Assembly (NCBI GenBank): GCA_021532125.1
Contig: JADYUX010000004.1
Location: 62,001 to 126,000 of the forward strand
Source of the DNA: Arcanobacterium haemolyticum
Lineage (GTDB): Bacteria; Actinomycetota; Actinomycetes; Actinomycetales; Actinomycetaceae
Reading direction: 5' to 3'
Length of the DNA stretch: 64,000 nucleotides
Below, in pieces: positions 53,681-63,730 of this stretch; within the stretch, counting starts at the first letter, position 1, and every line of letters begins with the position of its first letter. Below the pieces are notes generated by a model that saw only the letters and a list, made by a program, of their open reading frames with translations, made no database searches and had not been told where the DNA came from. The position numbers were made by a program, and so were the translations under genes.

Positions 53681-54679
53681 TCATTCTCGGGATGTGGGAG
53701 GTGACGAACTCGCGTGGGGCGTGCGGCTTGCGTCGCTGGGACGATCCCGCGACGAGTCGTATTGTTTGTCCGGAAGCTGCTCTGTGCGCCTTGCGGGTCG
53801 CTCATACACGTGGACTTCTTCAGCGCCGCGCTTGAACCAACGATAGCCTTCACGCTCGCCGGAGGCAGGTTCGTCGTCGTCCTCAACGGGGCCGTCCTCG
53901 TCGTATTCGTGGCGAATCCATACAACTATCGCAACGAGGATGAGTAGGCCCGCGAGGATGAGTGCTGCGAGGCGGACGATGTCACCTTCGGATGAGGAAT
54001 CTGCAGTTTGAGGATCTGCGGCTTGCGGATCGGCTCCAGATTGAATGAGAGATTCTCGGAGCGAGATGTATTGGTTGCGGCTGACAGTTCCAGCCAGGAC
54101 GTTTTGGGCGTTCGGGTCGAGGGCTTCAACCGTGTCATCGGAGGAGAACCAGAACCATGCGCCAAGTTCGTCGCTTGGGCCGATTTGGGGGTCGACGACG
54201 ACTCTTCCACCGTTGCCATTGTCGACGAGTGCTTGGGCGAGGGTTTCCGAGTCGGTGAGGACATTGGTGAGGACCTGGCCATCGTCGAAAATGATGGCGA
54301 GGGTTCCCACGGGTGTGTCGTTAAGAAAGACGGGAGCCGCCCACAGGCGGTCGACGACGATCATGTTCCGAACGTCGAGTTGGGGGATGTTCGTCGGTTC
54401 GCCGATGCGGAGGTTGTGCAAGTCTCTGTTCGGAATCTCGGGGAGATTAACCGAAGCGTTGGAACGTACAACGCTCAGTGCCGCGGTGGCAAACCATTGT
54501 TCGGCGCTACCTTCTGGTGAGGGCGGCGTTGTCGCCATCGGGACAACATGTCGTGGCGCAATCTGGGCAAGCGTGTTCGCAGGAACACTATTCGTCGCAC
54601 TCGCATCCGAGGAGGGCACGACGAAACCCACCGTGGATGTTCCCACGATGAGAGTAGCTGCGAATATGCGACGAAGCAT
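53681..54679 (-). CDS. Unknown exported protein anchored by one C-terminal helix
   Basis: A 332-residue protein with an N-terminal signal sequence (MLRRIFAATLIVGTSTVGF, then SSDASA), an extracytoplasmic domain of about 200 residues and one membrane helix (LAALILAGLLILVAIVVWI, near 237-256). The cytoplasmic tail is charged (EYDEDGPVEDDDEPASG and many Arg/Ser). The outer domain contains VGTLAIIFDDGQVLTNVL and GAWFWFSSDD, with no recognised fold. It sits 3 nt from tsaE and 55 nt from tsaB inside the t6A cluster, probably co-transcribed, although an envelope role is unrelated to tRNA modification. Function unknown. Confidence 0.75.
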   Translation of the reverse strand: MLRRIFAATLIVGTSTVGFVVPSSDASATNSVPANTLAQIAPRHVVPMATTPPSPEGSAEQWFATAALSVVRSNASVNLPEIPNRDLHNLRIGEPTNIPQLDVRNMIVVDRLWAAPVFLNDTPVGTLAIIFDDGQVLTNVLTDSETLAQALVDNGNGGRVVVDPQIGPSDELGAWFWFSSDDTVEALDPNAQNVLAGTVSRNQYISLRESLIQSGADPQAADPQTADSSSEGDIVRLAALILAGLLILVAIVVWIRHEYDEDGPVEDDDEPASGEREGYRWFKRGAEEVHVYERPARRTEQLPDKQYDSSRDRPSDASRTPHASSSPPTSRE

Positions 54680-54682
54680 TGC

Positions 54683-55207
54683 TCAGTAACGCGCGGCAAT
54701 CTCGCGAATGATTTCAGCCGAGCGCTTGCCACTCGCAAGGAATCGGACCATTCGTGGGGCATCGGCAGGAAGATCCTCAATCGTATCTCCCTTGTGTGAT
54801 CCTTCTGGGCGGATGATTTTGAGGGTGAGGCGATCGGAGGTGAGAACTTCTGCCTTTCCTTCGCCCCATTCGACGACCGTGGCAGATTCGTCTAGGGAGG
54901 CGTCTAAGTCGAGGGCATCGAGCTCTTCGAGAGAGGTGAGTCGGTAGGCATCGACGTGGACGAGATCGGGTCCCTCCCCTTGTGCGCGATGGACAGCGGC
55001 GATCACGAAGGTCGGTGAGGAGACACGGCCGGAGACGTTCATGCCGCGCGCGATGCCCTGGGTGAGGGTAGTTTTCCCGGCGCCGAGGGGACCATCGAGC
55101 ATGATAAGGTCGCCGCCACGCACGAGCGAGCCAAGAACCTCTCCAAGGTGACGCATATCGTCGGCTTCTGGGATCTCCAACTCCAGGGTTGGTGTGGTGG
55201 CTTCCAC
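54683..55207 (-). CDS. tsaE: tRNA threonylcarbamoyladenosine biosynthesis ATPase TsaE
   Basis: A 174-residue P-loop ATPase that drives the TsaBD cycle. Walker A is GPLGAGKTTLTQGIA, the switch follows in SSPTFVIAAVH, and VHVDAYRLTS plus VVEWGEG are family motifs. The GTG start at 55207 has AGAGGAG six bases upstream; the longer frame runs into the alr 3' end. It lies 47 nt after alr, an arrangement common in Gram-positive bacteria. Confidence 0.95.
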   Translation of the reverse strand: MEATTPTLELEIPEADDMRHLGEVLGSLVRGGDLIMLDGPLGAGKTTLTQGIARGMNVSGRVSSPTFVIAAVHRAQGEGPDLVHVDAYRLTSLEELDALDLDASLDESATVVEWGEGKAEVLTSDRLTLKIIRPEGSHKGDTIEDLPADAPRMVRFLASGKRSAEIIREIAARY

Positions 55208-55254
55208 TCGGTTCTCCTCTACCTCATTCAGCACATTCGGACATACACGGCGTA

Positions 55255-56409
55255 TCACGCAGCGCCGTTCATTCCACCGGTGCCATGATAGTAGCGCGGG
55301 ACGCGCGACCCAAGGCGCGTGACGATTTCCCAGCCAATTGTGCCCACTGCCTCAGCCCAGTCGTCCGCAGTGGGCAGTCCGGCGGAGGCATCGCCGAAGA
55401 GCCAGGCGCGGTTACCGGATTCGGCCTGGGCGGGAAGTTCGACGACGAACTGGTCCATGCACACACGTCCAAGGATCTGTGTGCGTTCACCGTTGATGAC
55501 GAGAGGCGCTTTGTTCGAGGCAGCGCGGTCGATACCATCCCCGTAGCCGAGTGGGACGACTCCAAGGTGGGCAGGAGCCGTTGTGGTCGCAGTATGTCCG
55601 TACGAGACTCCCGTGCCCTCGGGAACATCGCGGACAACGATAATATCGGCTGACAACGTCATAGCCGCACGAAGGCCCAGCTCAGATGCCGTGGCGATCG
55701 CGGGATTAGGGGAAAGGCCATAGAGGACGATGCCGGGGCGCACCATATCGAAACGCGAACGTGGGTGCCATAGAGCACCCGCGGAGGCTGCGAGATGGTG
55801 AAGTTCAATGTCGAGGCCGGCGTGAGCGGCATCGGTCCGAGCTTGCTCGAATCGACCAATTTGGATGTTCGTCGTATCGGCCTCGGGTTCGTCGGCGCGC
55901 GCAAGGTGGCTGAATAAGCCAACAACGCGGAGAAGGGAATCCTTCTCCAAGGCCCGGGCACGTCGGGCAGCCTCAGGAACGTCAGAGAGGTTGAAGCCGC
56001 CGCGTGCCATCCCGGTATCAACTTTGAGATGAACCCGGGCAGTGCGGCCAAGCTTTCGGGCAGCAGCCGCCAGGTCGTCGAGCGCCCAGAAGGCACCCAC
56101 GGCAACGTCGATATCGTTCGTAATAGCTTCGTCGAGAGGCGCTCCAGGAGCATAAATCCACGTGAGGATACGCGGCTTCGGGCCGATGAGACGGCGCAGG
56201 TGAAGCGCCTCACCGAGCTGAGCGACACCGAGGAAATCGGCGCCAGCGCGCAATGCGGCTCGCGCCACGTGAAGAATACCGTGGCCGTACGCATCGGCCT
56301 TGACGATGGCCATAATTTTCTGACCATCAATGCCTGAACGGATCGTGGAGATGTTGTGCCCGACGGCATCCAGATCAATGTCGGCGCGAGCTGGATAATA
56401 CGAATGCAT
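55255..56409 (-). CDS. alr: Alanine racemase
   Basis: A PLP enzyme that makes D-alanine for peptidoglycan. It has 384 residues. The Schiff-base lysine is in IMAIVKADAYGHG, the second catalytic residue Tyr is in GVSYGHT, and the C-terminal GRVCMDQFVVELP block is present. It lies 138 nt downstream of nnr and upstream of tsaE. Length and all motifs are normal. Confidence 0.96.
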   Translation of the reverse strand: MHSYYPARADIDLDAVGHNISTIRSGIDGQKIMAIVKADAYGHGILHVARAALRAGADFLGVAQLGEALHLRRLIGPKPRILTWIYAPGAPLDEAITNDIDVAVGAFWALDDLAAAARKLGRTARVHLKVDTGMARGGFNLSDVPEAARRARALEKDSLLRVVGLFSHLARADEPEADTTNIQIGRFEQARTDAAHAGLDIELHHLAASAGALWHPRSRFDMVRPGIVLYGLSPNPAIATASELGLRAAMTLSADIIVVRDVPEGTGVSYGHTATTTAPAHLGVVPLGYGDGIDRAASNKAPLVINGERTQILGRVCMDQFVVELPAQAESGNRAWLFGDASAGLPTADDWAEAVGTIGWEIVTRLGSRVPRYYHGTGGMNGAA

Positions 56410-56547
56410 AAGGCGATTCTCCCACCAATGTGCACTCGACGTGTAAGAGGGTCACGGTGGAGAAGCTCCCAGGTTCGTGGCGCCCCAGGTCAGCATGATC
56501 GACGACGCTCACGAGGCTTGCGTATCCAGCACCGAACGACGAGGCAT

Positions 56548-58116
56548 TCAGGAAACATCTTCAGAACGAAGGGCATGATATATAGCCGCTGGGATGTGGG
56601 CGACGATGTCGCTCGCCGTGATCGGGCGACCCGGAGCTGATCCCGAAGCACGTAAAGCCGCACGCCCATGCAGGTAGGTGGCAGCAGCGACCCACTGCGT
56701 AAGCTCACCCACCGTGAGTGCACGCCCCTCTTGTTCCGCTTGCGCCTGCGCAATCGCGAGCGCCGCACCCGTGAGACCCGCAAGAACATCACCCGAGCCA
56801 GCAACGCCACGCCAACCCGGTGCACCGGCCTGAGTAAAAAGCGTGCCATCAGGGGCGCACACAGTATCGGAACTCCCTTTCAACAACACAATCGCACCAG
56901 TCAGCTCAGCAGCACGGCGGGCGGCATCTCTAGGAGCAGACTCAATCTCATCCCGCGACATCGGGCTCCCAAGAGCACGGAAAAGCGCAGCCAGCTCACC
57001 AGCATGAGGAGTGAGGACAGTTCGATCCGGGAGGCCACCACGCGCAGCCAGCAGAGTCGCGCCCGCATCCACCACAACAGGCACACCCGACTCGGCAACC
57101 AGACGCAGACGAGACTCGCATCTCGTGATGCTACCGCTCGGTATCCCCGAACCGAGTACCCAGCTTTGAACACGCCCCTCGCCCAGGACCACCTCTGGGT
57201 GCAACGGGAGAATAAGGTTGCCGATCTCGCGCGGACCGCCGTAGCGGACCATCCCCGGCCCAGCAGCAAGTGCAGAGCGAACGCTGAGAATTCCCGCACC
57301 CGGATATTCCATCGAGCCTGTATCGAGGCCGACGACACCACGAGTGTACTTGTGAGAATCAGGGCCAGGAACCGGCCACATGTCGGCAACATCTGCATCA
57401 GTGAGGCTCGCGAGCGCAGGGCGAGGCGGAAGGAATGCTTCGAGGCCAAGAGGCACGTCGACGAGCCGGCCCACATACCGGCGGGCAGGGTCAAGAAGCA
57501 GCCCGGGCTTGAACGCACCCATCGTCACAGTAATGTCGGCCTCGAACACCGGGCCGGAACACGCGCCATCGTCCACACCAATACCGGATGGGACGTCAAG
57601 CGCAACGCTCACAGGCTCGACAGCTCGAGCGGCGCGCACCTCAAAAAGAGCAGAAAGGAGCTGCGCCACCTGCGATCGGACAGGAAGGCGGGCGCCGATC
57701 CCAAGGATGCCGTCGATCCACACATCGGCCTCACGAGCACACGCACACACATCCTCGCTGACCCCCTGCGAGCCGGCCTCTTCCGGATCGGCGCCCGACT
57801 GCGCATGCATGAACTGCACGCCAGCGGCGCGGGCGGCAGCCTCCGCCTCCTTGTGGCACGGGCCGAGAAGCGCGGCGGTCACCGCAAGTGAACGCCGCGC
57901 CAACCCCGCTGCCGCATACAACGCGTCTGCGCCATTATTGCCGCTGCCCACGAGCACTAGCACACGAGTGCCTGGGATACGCCGCCCGCGCCGCCGCAGT
58001 TCGCGAAGCACCTCACTCGCCGCCGCCCCCGCCGCCTGCAGCATGAGCGGCTCACCCGCCGCCAACAATGGCTGCTCTGCCGCGCGCACCTGCGCGGCCG
58101 TATACGCACGCAACAT
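56548..58116 (-). CDS. nnr: Bifunctional NAD(P)H-hydrate epimerase/dehydratase Nnr
   Basis: Repairs hydrated NADH and NADPH. The N-terminal YjeF_N epimerase (about 1-215) has VLVGSGNNGADALYAAAGL and DVPSGIGVDDGAC. The C-terminal ADP-dependent dehydratase (about 220-520) has LTPHAGELAALF, VLLKGSSDTV and GVAGSGDVLAGLTGA. The ATG at 58116 follows GGGAGG. In many actinobacteria acpS lies between glmS and nnr; here the 159-bp gap is empty. Confidence 0.93.
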   Translation of the reverse strand: MLRAYTAAQVRAAEQPLLAAGEPLMLQAAGAAASEVLRELRRRGRRIPGTRVLVLVGSGNNGADALYAAAGLARRSLAVTAALLGPCHKEAEAAARAAGVQFMHAQSGADPEEAGSQGVSEDVCACAREADVWIDGILGIGARLPVRSQVAQLLSALFEVRAARAVEPVSVALDVPSGIGVDDGACSGPVFEADITVTMGAFKPGLLLDPARRYVGRLVDVPLGLEAFLPPRPALASLTDADVADMWPVPGPDSHKYTRGVVGLDTGSMEYPGAGILSVRSALAAGPGMVRYGGPREIGNLILPLHPEVVLGEGRVQSWVLGSGIPSGSITRCESRLRLVAESGVPVVVDAGATLLAARGGLPDRTVLTPHAGELAALFRALGSPMSRDEIESAPRDAARRAAELTGAIVLLKGSSDTVCAPDGTLFTQAGAPGWRGVAGSGDVLAGLTGAALAIAQAQAEQEGRALTVGELTQWVAAATYLHGRAALRASGSAPGRPITASDIVAHIPAAIYHALRSEDVS

Positions 58117-58275
58117 GATGATCCCTCCCGCACACACAGGTGATGCCCTGGTCTACGCATATCCAGCCTAAACCAGGGCACCCACTTCTCCCCGCGGCAA
58201 CCAAATGATGCCGCGCCTCTCATCGAGCACGCATCATCCGTAGCAGCCCACGAGATTCGTCGTACTGTCGCCTCG

Positions 58276-60135
58276 TCACTCCACCGTCACAGACTTCGCC
58301 AAGTTACGCGGCTTATCCACGTCGTAACCCTTCACCCGTGCGAGTTCACTTGCAAAAATCTGCAACGGCACAACCGTGACAAGGGGCATCATGAGAGTCG
58401 GCGTCGTGCGCGGAACCCAGAATACGATGTCAGCATAATTCGCTGCCTCCGTATCCCCTTCTTCCGCAATCGCGATCGTCTTAGCACCACGAGCGCGCAC
58501 CTCCTGAAGGTTAGACACCACCTTCGAGTGCAGCAGCGGCCTACGCGGCGTCGGCACGATAACAAACACCGGCAAATCCTGCTCCACAAGCGCAATCGGC
58601 CCATGCTTCAACTCGCCCGCCGCAAATCCCTCAGCATGAATATAGGCAAGCTCCTTGAGCTTCAAGGCACCCTCAAGCGCCACAGGGAACCCAACGTGAC
58701 GCCCCAAGAAGAGCACCGACGTCGCATCCCCCATCGAACGGGCAAGCTCACGCACATCCTCTTCATATTCGAGCACTTCCTCGATGCGCCCCGGCATCTT
58801 GCCCAGCTCATCAAGGTACGTCGCTACCTCGTCGACATACTTATTGCCACGCAACTCCGCCAAGTACAGACCAAGAATGTAGCACGCCGTAATCTGCGCG
58901 ATAAACGCCTTCGTCGACGCCACCGCAACCTCCGGCCCCGCATGCGTATACAACACAGCATCAGACTCACGAGCAATCGTCGAACCATGCGTATTCACAA
59001 TCGCAAGCACACGCGAACCCTGCTCACGCGCATGACGAATAGCCATAAGCGTGTCCATCGTCTCGCCCGACTGCGAGATCGCAACAACCAGCGTCTTCTC
59101 ATTCACCACCGGGTCGCGATAGCGGAACTCATGAGCAAGCTCCACTTCCACAGGAATCCGGCACCAATGCTCAATCGCATACTTCGCCACATGACCCGCG
59201 TATGCCGCCGTTCCACACGCCACCACAATGATCTTGTCGATCGACCGCATCACCGATTCCGGAATACGCATATCGTCGAGCTGGAGACGGCCGTCAACCG
59301 TCGTACGGCCACGCAGCGTCTCAGCCACAGCAGTCGGAGCCTCATGGATCTCCTTATCCATGAACGTGGCATAGCCACCCTTCACCGCAGCGTTAATATC
59401 CCAATCGACCTCAAAAACGTGGCCTTCATCCGGATTGCCCGCAAAATCGACAACCTCCACCGAATCGGCGGTGATCCTCACAATACGATCCTGGCCGAGC
59501 TCCATCGCCCGCTTCGTCTGCCCCACAAACGCAGCAACATCCGAACCGAGGAAATTCTCGCCCTCACCCAAACCGACAACAAGCGGCGAATTACGACGCG
59601 CAGCCACAATTGCACCCGGATTCTCCCGGTCAAGCGCCACTAACGTAAACGACCCCTCAAGACGACTCGCCAAACGACACATCGCCACCAGCAAATCCCC
59701 ATCCTTGGCCAGCTCAAGCGCCACATGATGCGCGGCGATCTCCGTATCCGTCTGCGACACCGGCTCAATACCATGCTCAGCCAGCTCAGCCCCAAGCTGC
59801 TGATAATTCTCAATAATTCCGTTATGGACGACAGCCACACGGCCATCCGCACTCACATGAGGATGCGCATTACGATCAGTCGGGCCACCATGCGTCGCCC
59901 ACCGTGTATGCCCGATCGCGCTAATCCCCTCGGGCAACGGATCTTCCTCAAGAGCCTTCACAAGATTGTCGAGTCGGCCCGACTTCTTAGCAACATTGAG
60001 CCCCGCAGCGCCAGCAACCGCCACACCTGCCGAGTCATAGCCACGGTATTCCAAACGCGCAAGGCCCTCAAGAACAACATCAAGCGGCCTACGGCTTGCA
60101 CTCTCCGGACCGATATATCCAACAATTCCACACAT
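58276..60135 (-). CDS. glmS: Glutamine-fructose-6-phosphate aminotransferase (isomerising)
   Basis: Makes glucosamine 6-phosphate from fructose 6-P and glutamine, the entry to cell-wall amino sugars. Its 619 residues start MCGIVGYIG, leaving the catalytic Cys at the mature N-terminus. The glutaminase domain has LEYRGYDSAG and HTRWATHG. Two SIS domains follow (ACGTAAYAGHVAKY, ISQSGETMDT, ASTKAFIAQ), and it ends KPRNLAKSVTVE. Together with GlmM nearby it gives glucosamine 1-P. No ribozyme leader is visible. Confidence 0.97.
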   Translation of the reverse strand: MCGIVGYIGPESASRRPLDVVLEGLARLEYRGYDSAGVAVAGAAGLNVAKKSGRLDNLVKALEEDPLPEGISAIGHTRWATHGGPTDRNAHPHVSADGRVAVVHNGIIENYQQLGAELAEHGIEPVSQTDTEIAAHHVALELAKDGDLLVAMCRLASRLEGSFTLVALDRENPGAIVAARRNSPLVVGLGEGENFLGSDVAAFVGQTKRAMELGQDRIVRITADSVEVVDFAGNPDEGHVFEVDWDINAAVKGGYATFMDKEIHEAPTAVAETLRGRTTVDGRLQLDDMRIPESVMRSIDKIIVVACGTAAYAGHVAKYAIEHWCRIPVEVELAHEFRYRDPVVNEKTLVVAISQSGETMDTLMAIRHAREQGSRVLAIVNTHGSTIARESDAVLYTHAGPEVAVASTKAFIAQITACYILGLYLAELRGNKYVDEVATYLDELGKMPGRIEEVLEYEEDVRELARSMGDATSVLFLGRHVGFPVALEGALKLKELAYIHAEGFAAGELKHGPIALVEQDLPVFVIVPTPRRPLLHSKVVSNLQEVRARGAKTIAIAEEGDTEAANYADIVFWVPRTTPTLMMPLVTVVPLQIFASELARVKGYDVDKPRNLAKSVTVE

Positions 60136-60483
60136 GCGGCCAGTCTACTCACGCCCAACGACGAAGCCCCACGAGATTATTCGCGTGGCGCACACTTTCT
60201 ACGAAACACCCCGTGGATAACTCCCCATCGCATCACACGCCGCCACTACTCACCCCACCTACTTATCCCACCGCTTCCAAGGAAAAGCCACGTCACGCCC
60301 CACCTACGCCCCTCACCTACCCACACCACACACGTGGGAACTCTCACGCCGCGTGTCCGCCCCTCACCACACGCAACGACACCCCAGCCATACGACAGCC
60401 ACCCCACGCCGTCCACATCGACTACCCCACACAACACCCCACCAAGAAGAAAGTAACCAAAAAGACCATTACGATTAGGAGTC
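60136..60483. promoter_or_regulatory. Divergent glmS / coaA spacer
   Basis: 348 bp, strongly biased to C on the plus strand (CACC/CCAC runs), with an AT-richer part just before coaA (about 60435-60480) and TTAGGAG as the coaA binding site. I see no gene, hairpin or glmS-type riboswitch. The last 50 bases probably contain the coaA promoter. Confidence 0.4.
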
Positions 60484-61425
60484 ATGGATGCGCCAGCTAC
60501 CCACTCACACGTCGTCTCATTCACGCACTCCCAATGGAGCGCACTCGCGAAACAGACGCCACTTCCGCTCTCCAACCACGACATTCGCCGACTCTCCGCA
60601 CTCGGCGACCCCATCGACCTCTCCGAAGCTGACGCCATCTACCGCCCGCTCTCGGCACTCCTCGAAATGTACACAGCCGAAGTCGGACGCCTCCACGCAG
60701 CCACCTCACACTTCCTCGGCCTCAAAGAAGAGCGCACCCCCTTCGTCATCGGCATCGCCGGCTCCGTCGCAGTCGGCAAATCAACCACCGCACGCCTCCT
60801 CCGCGAACTCCTCAGCCGCTGGCCCGCAACCCCCAAAGTCGACCTCGTCACCACCGACGGATTCCTCTACCCCAACGCCGAACTCGCACGCCGAGGCCTC
60901 GAACTACGCAAAGGATTCCCCGAATCCTACAACCGCAGCGCCCTCATCCAATTCCTCAAAGACGTCAAATCCGGCGTCTCCCACGTCACCGCCCCCGTCT
61001 ACGACCACCTCACCTACGACATCATCCCCGGCAAACACCTCGAAGTGAACCATCCGGACATCCTCATCATCGAAGGACTCAACGTCCTCCAACCCCCACG
61101 CATGAACGCCAAAGAGCGCATCGCAGTCTCCGACTTCTTCGACGTCTCCATCTACGTCGATGCCGACGAAACAGACATCCGCCGCTGGTACGTCGAACGC
61201 ATCATGCGCCTGCGCGACGTCGCCTTCAACCAGCCCGAATCCTACTTCCACCAGTTCAGCCACATGCCGGAAAAGGAACTCATCGACCGCACACTCGGCA
61301 TCTGGGACTCCATCAATCGCCCCAACCTCCTCGACAACATCGAGCCGACGAAACCCCGGGCCGACATCGTCATCCGCAAAGGCCCCAACCACATCGTCGA
61401 AGAAGTACTTCTGCGCAAGCTCTAA
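60484..61425 (+). CDS. coaA: Type I pantothenate kinase
   Basis: First step of CoA synthesis, phosphorylating pantothenate with ATP. It has 313 residues. The P-loop is GIAGSVAVGKSTTARLL, and DLVTTDGFLYPN and RKGFPESYNRSALI are family motifs. DIVIRKGPNHIVEEV forms the C-terminus. It stands alone on the plus strand between glmS and glmM, both on the minus strand, a common actinobacterial arrangement. Codon use is typical of the neighbours. Confidence 0.96.
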   Translation: MDAPATHSHVVSFTHSQWSALAKQTPLPLSNHDIRRLSALGDPIDLSEADAIYRPLSALLEMYTAEVGRLHAATSHFLGLKEERTPFVIGIAGSVAVGKSTTARLLRELLSRWPATPKVDLVTTDGFLYPNAELARRGLELRKGFPESYNRSALIQFLKDVKSGVSHVTAPVYDHLTYDIIPGKHLEVNHPDILIIEGLNVLQPPRMNAKERIAVSDFFDVSIYVDADETDIRRWYVERIMRLRDVAFNQPESYFHQFSHMPEKELIDRTLGIWDSINRPNLLDNIEPTKPRADIVIRKGPNHIVEEVLLRKL

Positions 61426-61512
61426 AGCAGACACGGCGGTCATCCGGCACGAACAAGCAAACACAGGCTTCGTCGCCCCGTATGCCTGTCGCCCCACAAA
61501 CTTCGTCGCCCC

Positions 61513-61580
61513 AAACGATCAAGGGGCGCCGTCCCACAAACGATCAGGGGCGCCGTCCCACAACAGAACGACGCCCCTGA
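61513..61580. terminator. Tandem repeat and hairpin between coaA and glmM
   Basis: Two adjacent units (61513-61537 and 61538-61561, AAACGATCA then GGGGCGCCGTCCCAC) differ by one base. The second unit's TCAGGGGCG (61544-61552) pairs with CGCCCCTGA (61572-61580), giving a 9-bp stem that ends both convergent genes. Short GTCGCCCC words precede it. Confidence 0.55.
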
Positions 61581-61592
61581 GCAGGTCCATCA

Positions 61593-62945
61593 CTACGCGT
61601 TCAAAGCAAGCTCCGCAGCAACAACATCGGCAAGACCACCCGCTACGGCGTCCGCCTCATCCTGCGTCGCAGCCTCCACCATCACACGCACAAGCGGCTC
61701 GGTGCCAGAAGGACGGAGAAGCACACGCCCCGTCTCCCCCAGACGCTCCTCAGCCTGAGCAATTGCCTCCTGAAGCGGAGCACAACCCGCCACCTTGTTC
61801 TTATCCACATTCGGCACATTGATAAGCGTCTGCGGCAAGCGCTGAACCACCGACGCCAGCTCAGCAAGCGACTTACCCGAACGAGCAACTTCCTGACTCA
61901 CAAGCAAAGCCGTGAGCGTACCGTCACCCGTCGTCGCGTGGTCAAGAGCAATAACATGCCCAGACTGCTCACCGCCGAGCACATAGCCACCCTCACGCAT
62001 AGCCTCAAGCACGTAACGATCGCCCACGGCAGTCTGCACAGTCTCAATACCCGCATCACGCATCGCGAGAAGCAAACCAAGATTCGACATCACCGTGACA
62101 ACCAGCGTGTTCTTCGCAAGCTTGCCGTCTTTCTTCATTGCCAGTGCCAGCAGGCCCATAATCTGGTCGCCGTCGACCATGTTGCCCTCAGCATCCACAG
62201 CGAGGCAACGGTCAGCATCACCGTCGAAAGCCATGCCGAAATCAGCACCCACATTCACGACAGTCGCCTGAAGCGTCTCAGGATGAGTCGAGCCACAATT
62301 GTCGTTGATGTTGTACCCATCCGGCGACGCATTAATCACGATCACCTCAGCACCTGCCGCACGCAAAGCCTCCGGCGCCACCGCCGACGTAGCACCATTT
62401 GCGCAATCAACGACGATCTTGAGGCCGTCAAGCCTCGTGTCAATCGCTGACACCAAATGATCGATATACGCAGCATCAGCCGTAGCAGTCGAATCGCTCA
62501 CGCGCCCCACGCCGTCACCCGTCGGGCGCGACCACGGCTCACGCAACAACGCCTCAATCTCATCCTCTAACGCATCCTCAAGCTTGTAGCCCCCACGCGC
62601 AAAGAACTTAATCCCGTTATCCGGCATCGGATTATGCGACGCTGAAATAACAACGCCCAAGTCCACATCGTCATTCGTCGTCAAGAATGCCAAACCAGGC
62701 GTAGGCAGCACATTGACATGCTCAACATCGACACCTGCGCTTGCAAGGCCCGCAGCCATAGCCTGCGCAAGAAGCTCACCGGACACACGAGTATCCCGGG
62801 CAATGATCGCCTTAGGACGACGATCACTTGGCGTGGACTTCGTGAGGACGCGCGCAGCGGCCTCACCGAGCGAAAGCGCAAGGCTCGCCGTAATTTCACG
62901 ATTTGCTAGGCCTCGAACGCCATCTGTTCCGAAAAGACGCGACAC
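61593..62945 (-). CDS. glmM: Phosphoglucosamine mutase
   Basis: Converts glucosamine 6-P to glucosamine 1-P for UDP-GlcNAc. It has 450 residues from the GTG at 62945 (GGAGGGAA just upstream). The phosphoserine loop is ISASHNP (S103), the metal loop is DGDADR and the sugar-binding motif is GGEQSGH; the phosphate-binding end is [15 protein letters not shown] frame 12 residues longer is unlikely. It follows rpsI with a terminator between, so it has its own promoter in 62946-63177, where I see no other feature. Confidence 0.96.
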   Translation of the reverse strand: MSRLFGTDGVRGLANREITASLALSLGEAAARVLTKSTPSDRRPKAIIARDTRVSGELLAQAMAAGLASAGVDVEHVNVLPTPGLAFLTTNDDVDLGVVISASHNPMPDNGIKFFARGGYKLEDALEDEIEALLREPWSRPTGDGVGRVSDSTATADAAYIDHLVSAIDTRLDGLKIVVDCANGATSAVAPEALRAAGAEVIVINASPDGYNINDNCGSTHPETLQATVVNVGADFGMAFDGDADRCLAVDAEGNMVDGDQIMGLLALAMKKDGKLAKNTLVVTVMSNLGLLLAMRDAGIETVQTAVGDRYVLEAMREGGYVLGGEQSGHVIALDHATTGDGTLTALLVSQEVARSGKSLAELASVVQRLPQTLINVPNVDKNKVAGCAPLQEAIAQAEERLGETGRVLLRPSGTEPLVRVMVEAATQDEADAVAGGLADVVAAELALNA

Positions 62946-63177
62946 GTTCCCTCCACAATCACAGCGTGCACACACACGCAATAGTCAGTAGCAATGGGCG
63001 TCAAGCCCCTCGTTCAACAATACTCCCCCGAGCATAGAGCACTGGGCGAACGCGCGTGGCTAGCACGGGCCGACACGATACAGAGGCACCAAACGCCGGG
63101 GCAGGTTGCACCGGCATGCACTCCCTGCACGCCAGCGCACGAGCCGTCAGAAGCTCGAACGCCATCCGGGTATAAAA

Positions 63178-63207
63178 AACGAGGGGCAGCCGGAGCTGCC
63201 CCTCGTT
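63178..63207 (-). terminator. Intrinsic terminator of rplM-rpsI
   Basis: AACGAGGGGCAGC (63178-63190), loop CGGA, GCTGCCCCTCGTT (63195-63207): a perfect 13-bp stem followed on the minus strand by TTTTTTATACC. A textbook intrinsic terminator 13 nt after the rpsI stop. Confidence 0.95.
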
Positions 63208-63220
63208 GAAGCTGAAAAAA

Positions 63221-63706
63221 TCAGCGCTTCGAGAACTGCGAAGCCTTGCGGGCCTTCTTGAGACCAGCCTTCTTGCGCTCAACAGCGCGGGCGTCGCGAG
63301 TAAGGAAGCCTGCCTTCTTCAGAGCCGGGCGGTTGGCTTCGCGGTCGATCTCGTTGAGAGCGCGCGAAATACCAAGACGCAGGGCGCCAGCCTGACCGGA
63401 GATGCCGCCACCGGAAATACGGGCGACAACGTCGAAGCGGCCTTCGAGGTCAAGCAGAGCGAACGGCGAGTTCACGAGCTGCTGGTGCAGCTTGTTGGGG
63501 AAGTAATCCTCGAGCGTGCGCCCGTTGAGCTTCCACTCACCAGTTCCTGGGATGAGTCGGACGCGGGCAACGGCTTCCTTGCGGCGGCCGAGACCTGCGC
63601 CTGGGGCGGTCAGGGATGCGCCCTGGCCGGTGCGGGGAGCTTCGCTCTCCGTGGTGTAGGAGCCGGAGAACTCCTCCAGCTCGGTATCGATGGTTGTTTC
63701 AGCCAT
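63221..63706 (-). CDS. rpsI: 30S ribosomal protein S9
   Basis: A 161-residue ribosomal protein. The core starts at [17 protein letters not shown], continues with [11 protein letters not shown] and [20 protein letters not shown], and ends in basic [12 protein letters not shown], which reaches the P-site tRNA. About 35 acidic or Ser/Thr-rich N-terminal residues precede the core, an actinobacterial extension. It lies 24 nt after rplM. Confidence 0.97.
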   Translation of the reverse strand: MAETTIDTELEEFSGSYTTESEAPRTGQGASLTAPGAGLGRRKEAVARVRLIPGTGEWKLNGRTLEDYFPNKLHQQLVNSPFALLDLEGRFDVVARISGGGISGQAGALRLGISRALNEIDREANRPALKKAGFLTRDARAVERKKAGLKKARKASQFSKR

Positions 63707-63730
63707 GAGTTAGATTCCTGTTCCGGATGC

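Noticed and set aside
60136-60483. glmS ribozyme or riboswitch
   Set aside because: The leader side shows only C-rich low complexity and no conserved core; such ribozymes are mainly from Firmicutes.
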